The translations under genes were made by a program, and so were the position numbers. Positions 60,456 through 64,000 of a stretch of 64,000 nucleotides of DNA are shown here, one piece after another. Within the stretch, counting starts at the first letter, position 1. Every line of letters starts with the position of its first letter. The stretch is from positions 210,940-274,939 of the forward strand of contig MCGT01000036.1 in NCBI GenBank assembly GCA_002104935.1, read 5' to 3'. The stretch comes from Hesseltinella vesiculosa. Taxonomy: Eukaryota > Mucoromycota > Mucoromycetes > Mucorales > Cunninghamellaceae. The notes under the pieces were generated by a model that saw only the letters and a list, made by a program, of their open reading frames with translations, was not told where the DNA came from and searched no databases.

Positions 60456-62118
60456 TCAGGAATCGTTTTTTTGCATGTACAATTCTTCATTGACAATCGG
60501 GTCCTAGGAAGAAGAGAAAAAAAAAATCAGATCCACATGATCTTGCTACGAGTCATCAGCAATTACCAGCAGCAATTGAGAGGCCAGGGTAAACACAGAA
60601 AACACACCATGCCGCATGCCCAAGGACACGTTTGTCATGCGATGCTCAAACTGCTCCAACTTGGTTTTGACAGGAATGCGAGGATCCAAGGCCATCTGCT
60701 GTTCTTTGGGAATGTCTCGGTGCACAAACACATCCATGGCTTCAGACGACGTGTTGGACCGACGCAGATTGGAGGAGGAGCTCATGAGTCGTTTGACGCC
60801 TTGGTAAATCAGATCGGACCGGGATGCACCTTGGCGATCGGCGTGCATAGCCCGCTCACTGGTGACATCATGGATAAAGATCTTGGCAATCTGGTCGGGA
60901 TATTCGTGGTAGATGCGTGCATACAGTTCTGGATCAAATTCGCCCGAGTCACCAATCAGCACAAATTTGCGTTGAGGGAAATCCTACCATCCTAATGAGA
61001 CCACACGCCTTTTTTTTTTTTTTTTTTTTACCTTGATGATGGCAACAATGGATTCATACTTGTGCTGACCGGGACGGCCAAGAAGCAAGCCTTGGGTGGA
61101 CACAGGTCGCAAGTGGATACTGCCTTTTGGAAAGTGATTGTCCTGCAAAAATTCGTCAATGGCGGGATAGACTTGCCAAGGCGAGTTGGACACATAGTGG
61201 ATCTTGCAGCCTTCAGAGGCCCAGGACTGGTACACATTGGACATGCCCGGCACTTCCTTGGACTTGCGAAAAAAGGTGTTTTGCAGGATCGCGTCTTTGC
61301 CGTCCAGGATGTCAGTCACCTTGATGGTGTCATCAATGTCCGAGATGACCGACACGCCTTGGGGGTCAATGATGTCCACAGGGGTCGAGAGAGGAGGGAG
61401 GTCGATGCCTTGGAAAAACGTTTTCAGGCTGAGGAAATGGCTAGGCGAGGTGTCGTTGCCACCTGCGCGGTGCTTGGAACATTCGTCTGTGTCGAGTAGC
61501 ACTTCCTGCTCAAACCGTCCATTGGGACCCGAGTTGAGGTTATCAATCACGTGTCCCTGAGCCCAAGTTACTAACAAGTCAATCCCACGCATGGTCTGGC
61601 ATCGGAACTGAGTAAGGAGGTTGGCAAAATGACTTTCCTCGGGCGAGTTTTCCTCCAATCCACCGTACGTTCTTCCGGCAGCTGATGACCCAATGGTGAC
61701 GGAATAGAAACACAGTTAGAAACCTAGGTTAGCGTTTGGTTGCCTACTGTTTTTTTTTTCTGTATAATGATTTCATCTTACCAAGGATCCAGCGGTCCAG
61801 GCGACCGCCATCAGGCAAAATAAATGTCCAGCCCACCAGCTTTGCTTTCCAAACGGATCGGCCATGGTCGTCTTGGGTGAGGGCAGCATAGGATGGAAAC
61901 AAGATGCATTGCAGCTTTTCTGAGATTGGGTCGGACACATCGGATTTGAGGGAGAGCAATGAGCTAGATGAGGCAGACCTTGTGGGGGTTAAACGAGGCG
62001 AAGGCGAAGCTGGAGGCGAATCATAGTATTTTAATAGTTCTTGCTTGATGGCGGATGAGGTCGAATGGGCAAGCGACCGAAGTCTATCTCTACGCCGCAC
62101 TCGTGTAGGGTCATTCAT
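60456..62118 (-). CDS. APP1: Phosphatidate phosphatase App1
   Basis: Mg2+-dependent phosphatidate phosphatase of actin patches, in yeast linked to endocytic membranes. Four exons on the minus strand: 61782-62118, 61032-61681, 60567-60983 and 60456-60503, giving 483 residues. The catalytic HAD-type DxDxT motif is VISDIDDTIKVTD. Downstream are IHYVSNSPWQVYP, LRPVSTQGLLLG and KFVLIGDSGEFDPELYARI, all characteristic of App1. The N-terminal 100 residues are basic and Ser-rich, then FILPDGGRLDRWI leads into the domain. Intron 2 begins with a long A-run directly after the donor. Confidence 0.95.
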
Positions 62119-62441
62119 CTGGCTATTGAAATTCACAAGAGACAGAAAGAAGAAGCAAATAAGTAAAAAAAAATAAAAAAAAAGAACGACAGGTCTGGAA
62201 GGAAGGTGAAAATTGAAAATGAGGAAGCGGCGGTCTTTGAATGCAATTCCTACGCTCAACCCTGGCACCACCTTTGTCTTCCAGTTGTCTCAGCAACACG
62301 TCCCTGGCAACAAGTAAACCCATCCCACCATTGTGAAACAAATAAGCTTTCATCATTCTGGGTGGGAAAAAAAAACAACTTTTTTTTATTGCGTGTCTGG
62401 TTTCTTTTAACATCAACAACAACAACAAAAAAAAAGAGCGT
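62119..62441. other. Intergenic, APP1 promoter side
   Basis: 323 bp with A-runs; no gene recognised. Confidence 0.5.
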
Positions 62442-62925
62442 TCATTCCAAACGAGACGCGGACTTTCGTTCTTTACGAGAACGGCGGGCAGTTTTCTTCT
62501 TGCCACGGATATCAGAGAGGATTTTATCACCCCAGTTAAAGCATTCTTCACAGGCCACGGTCTTGTGCATGATACAGCCCGGCTTGCCAGAACCAACCTT
62601 GGTCCACTGACCCGTCACCTCAAACGGAGGACGGTCGTCACCTTGCCATTTGCTTTCTAGCTCTTCTTCCGTTAGGGTGTCATTTAACATGTCTTCCACC
62701 TGCATATTATTTATCATACGATTGTCTGTAGGACACTACAATGATCATCCTCGGTCAGTCACCTCACACGTCCTTTCCTGGTTTCATTGGGTGCCTGTTT
62801 ACCTTGCCGCACAGCTCCAGCCCATGGCGAGCACAGAACGAGAAGCCATTCAACGTGACCATGTCAGAGTCCACATAGTTATCATTATCTACTTGGCTTT
62901 GGGAGTTGGTAAATTGGCTATCCAT
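62442..62925 (-). CDS. Small zinc-binding protein, unknown function
   Basis: Two exons on the minus strand, 62803-62925 and 62442-62735, giving 138 residues. The acceptor used (cattgtag before tgtcctacagac) keeps the frame and creates a Cys pair, LCGKCPTDNRM. Other possible metal ligands are FCARHGLELC, CIMHKTVACEEC. The C-terminus is very basic (GKKKTARRSRKERKSASRLE), fitting a nuclear or nucleolar protein. I do not recognise the family. Confidence 0.65.
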
Positions 62926-63250
62926 TGTGTTTGCTTGGAAAAAAAAAAAAAAAAAAAAGATTGGTTGTGGGAAAAAAGTGAGAAGGAAAAAAAAATTGGC
63001 AGCTGTTTATTTATACCTTTGGTCTCGACAACCTTAATGGTTTTCTCACACCCCTCCTCCTCCTGTAAAGCACTTTTTCGAATGTTTCTGTATTCATGGC
63101 AGAGGAAGTCGTTCGTGTAGCAAAGCTGCACGATGAACAAGGGAAATTCATTCATTTGCCAGAAATTTAAGCGTGCCCTGCGTCTACGAACCCTCTCTTA
63201 CATCCAATTGTTTATTTTTCTTTTTTTTTTTTTGTTCATGGGCTGCTGAA
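62926..63250. promoter_or_regulatory. Divergent promoter with possible uORF
   Basis: 325 bp between divergent genes. An ATG at about 63097 opens a short 25-codon frame (MAEEVVRVAKLHDEQGKFIH, ending at a stop near 63170) upstream of the next gene. It might be an upstream ORF or a lost first exon. An A-run lies at 62939-62958. Confidence 0.4.
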
Positions 63251-63684
63251 ATGGTTACTAAACACGCGTTTAAAAAAACATCTCCAACAAAAAAGTCACC
63301 TGGTCACTCGAGATCACCTGACATGGAGTGTGGGTGTGGAAAAGACAAAGAAGCAGCCATTCAATTTCATGCAGATCTTTTTACACTTTATTTACAAAAA
63401 AATGTCGCAGGAATGGAAATGTCGCAAAAAGAGCAAATAAAAAAAAAGGCGCAGAAACCTAAGAAAGTTAAAAAAGGGAAGGGGTGGGGTGAGCTTGATG
63501 AAGGTTGACCAATCCGAACTGTTTTTTGTTGGTACTTACCCAATCAAGAGAGGGTAGAACAGGAGCGACGAAAACGAACAGTGAGTGCCAAGCCAGATTT
63601 TTTTTTTCACCCTCTCTCGATTCTTACCAGTATCGGGCAAAGCCCACACTTCAAACAGATGAAAAAAAAAAAAGTCATCCGTAA
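63251..63684 (+). CDS. Small basic protein, unknown function
   Basis: Proposed exons 63251-63488, 63549-63580 and 63631-63684 give 107 residues. The unspliced frame stops at 63508. Splicing gtgagc...caatcaag and gtgagt...ttaccag instead extends it through a plausible basic helix, ERVEQERRKRTYRAKP. The first exon has ECGCGKDKEAAIQFHADLF and a Lys-rich stretch. Family unknown; the two introns and the C-terminus are inference. Confidence 0.45.
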
Positions 63685-63690
63685 CCAAGA

Positions 63691-64000
63691 CTAATTGGTA
63701 GTATAAAAAAAATAAAAAAAAACTCTAAATAAAAACATGAGTTCACATAAAACAATCAAGTTATCAGATTTCCTTACAATTTTGCGGTGGGAGGGAGATG
63801 AAGGGGAGAGTCGGACGTCGATGATGTGGACCACCAGGAGCTGGTCGTGCGAGGGGAGCAGGCCGGGCCCAACCTCCAGCGTTGAGAGCGCAGCCCAAAA
63901 CATGTTGTTGGCTGCACAGGCATCTCGGTCCCAAAACATGCAGCAGGCAGTGCAGTGCTTCAGGCCAAAGATGCCTTGTTGGTTGTTTGTTGTTGGCAAC
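63691..64000 (-). CDS. TnpB/Fanzor-like or related transposon protein, C-terminal end (runs off window)
   Basis: The minus-strand frame, open to the window edge, reads GLKHCTACCMFWDRDACAAN, then NMFWAAL. The pattern CxxC, W(D/N)RDxxAAxNM is that of the last zinc-ribbon half and the third RuvC Asp in TnpB, IS605 OrfB and eukaryotic Fanzor proteins. After it comes a short tail ending at a stop near 63691. The rest of the gene is beyond 64000, so length and integrity are unknown. It could also be another transposase with a similar zinc ribbon. Confidence 0.5.
   Translation of the reverse strand, partial: LPTTNNQQGIFGLKHCTACCMFWDRDACAANNMFWAALSTLEVGPGLLPSHDQLLVVHIIDVRLSPSSPSHRKIVRKSDNLIVLCELMFLFRVFFYFFYTTN

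Overview
The window looks like nuclear DNA of an early-diverging filamentous fungus, most likely Mucoromycota. Almost every gene is split by short introns (about 50-70 bp). The proteins include fungal or opisthokont housekeeping factors such as Sip5, Spt8 and App1. Two mobile families familiar from mucoromycete genomes are also present: a PD-(D/E)XK recombinase/nuclease-like ORF, and a zinc-ribbon end resembling TnpB/Fanzor-type proteins. Long A and T homopolymers are unusually common and sit mainly inside introns.

Layout. 0-2.1 kb: dihydrolipoamide dehydrogenase. 3.5-4.1 kb: a small unknown gene. 4.1-8.8 kb: a gene-poor stretch of minisatellites, a 182-bp tandem array and a 0.5-kb inverted-repeat element. 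8.8-17.3 kb (+): SCI1-like nuclear protein, TMCO4/Mil1-like DUF726 protein, GRC3/NOL9 polynucleotide kinase and a C2H2 zinc-finger protein. 19.7-25.0 kb (-): AHA1, a carotenoid oxygenase and GINS subunit Sld5. Then come a truncated RCC1 pseudogene and a 56-bp tandem array. 27.6-33.1 kb (+): an 18-exon formin. 33.2-39.4 kb: a mobile-element cluster holding two decayed DDE transposases, a PD-(D/E)XK ORF, an inverted fragment of that ORF and an 0.87-kb near-perfect palindrome. 39.8-43.9 kb (+): SIP5 and an ERGIC-53-type lectin. 44.1-49.1 kb (-): RCHY1-like CHY/RING protein, EMC8 and SPT8. 49.9-51.0 kb (+): an unknown Ser/Pro-rich protein. 51.4-53.3 kb (-): TMEM209-like protein. 54.0-54.9 kb: a 0.94-kb inverted-repeat element. 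55.3-58.2 kb (-): a mitochondrial PPR protein and a 53-residue membrane protein. 58.5-59.7 kb: a head-to-head pair of broken gene copies. 59.8 kb (+): NAA30. 60.5-62.9 kb (-): APP1 and a small zinc-binding protein. 63.2-63.7 kb (+): a small basic protein. 63.7-64 kb (-): the end of a TnpB/Fanzor-like gene running off the window.

No operon-like functional cluster is apparent. The genes serve independent eukaryotic processes: respiration, rRNA processing, replication, SAGA transcription, the actin cytoskeleton, the secretory pathway, lipid metabolism and mitochondrial gene expression. Exon models were built by hand from splice signals. For each joined CDS with a complete model the exon lengths sum to a multiple of three, which supports them. 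The most notable signals are five GC-AG introns in five genes, a 6-nt microexon in AHA1, the palindrome with its rearranged PD-(D/E)XK copies, and two unrelated tandem arrays that share one conserved 3' flank.
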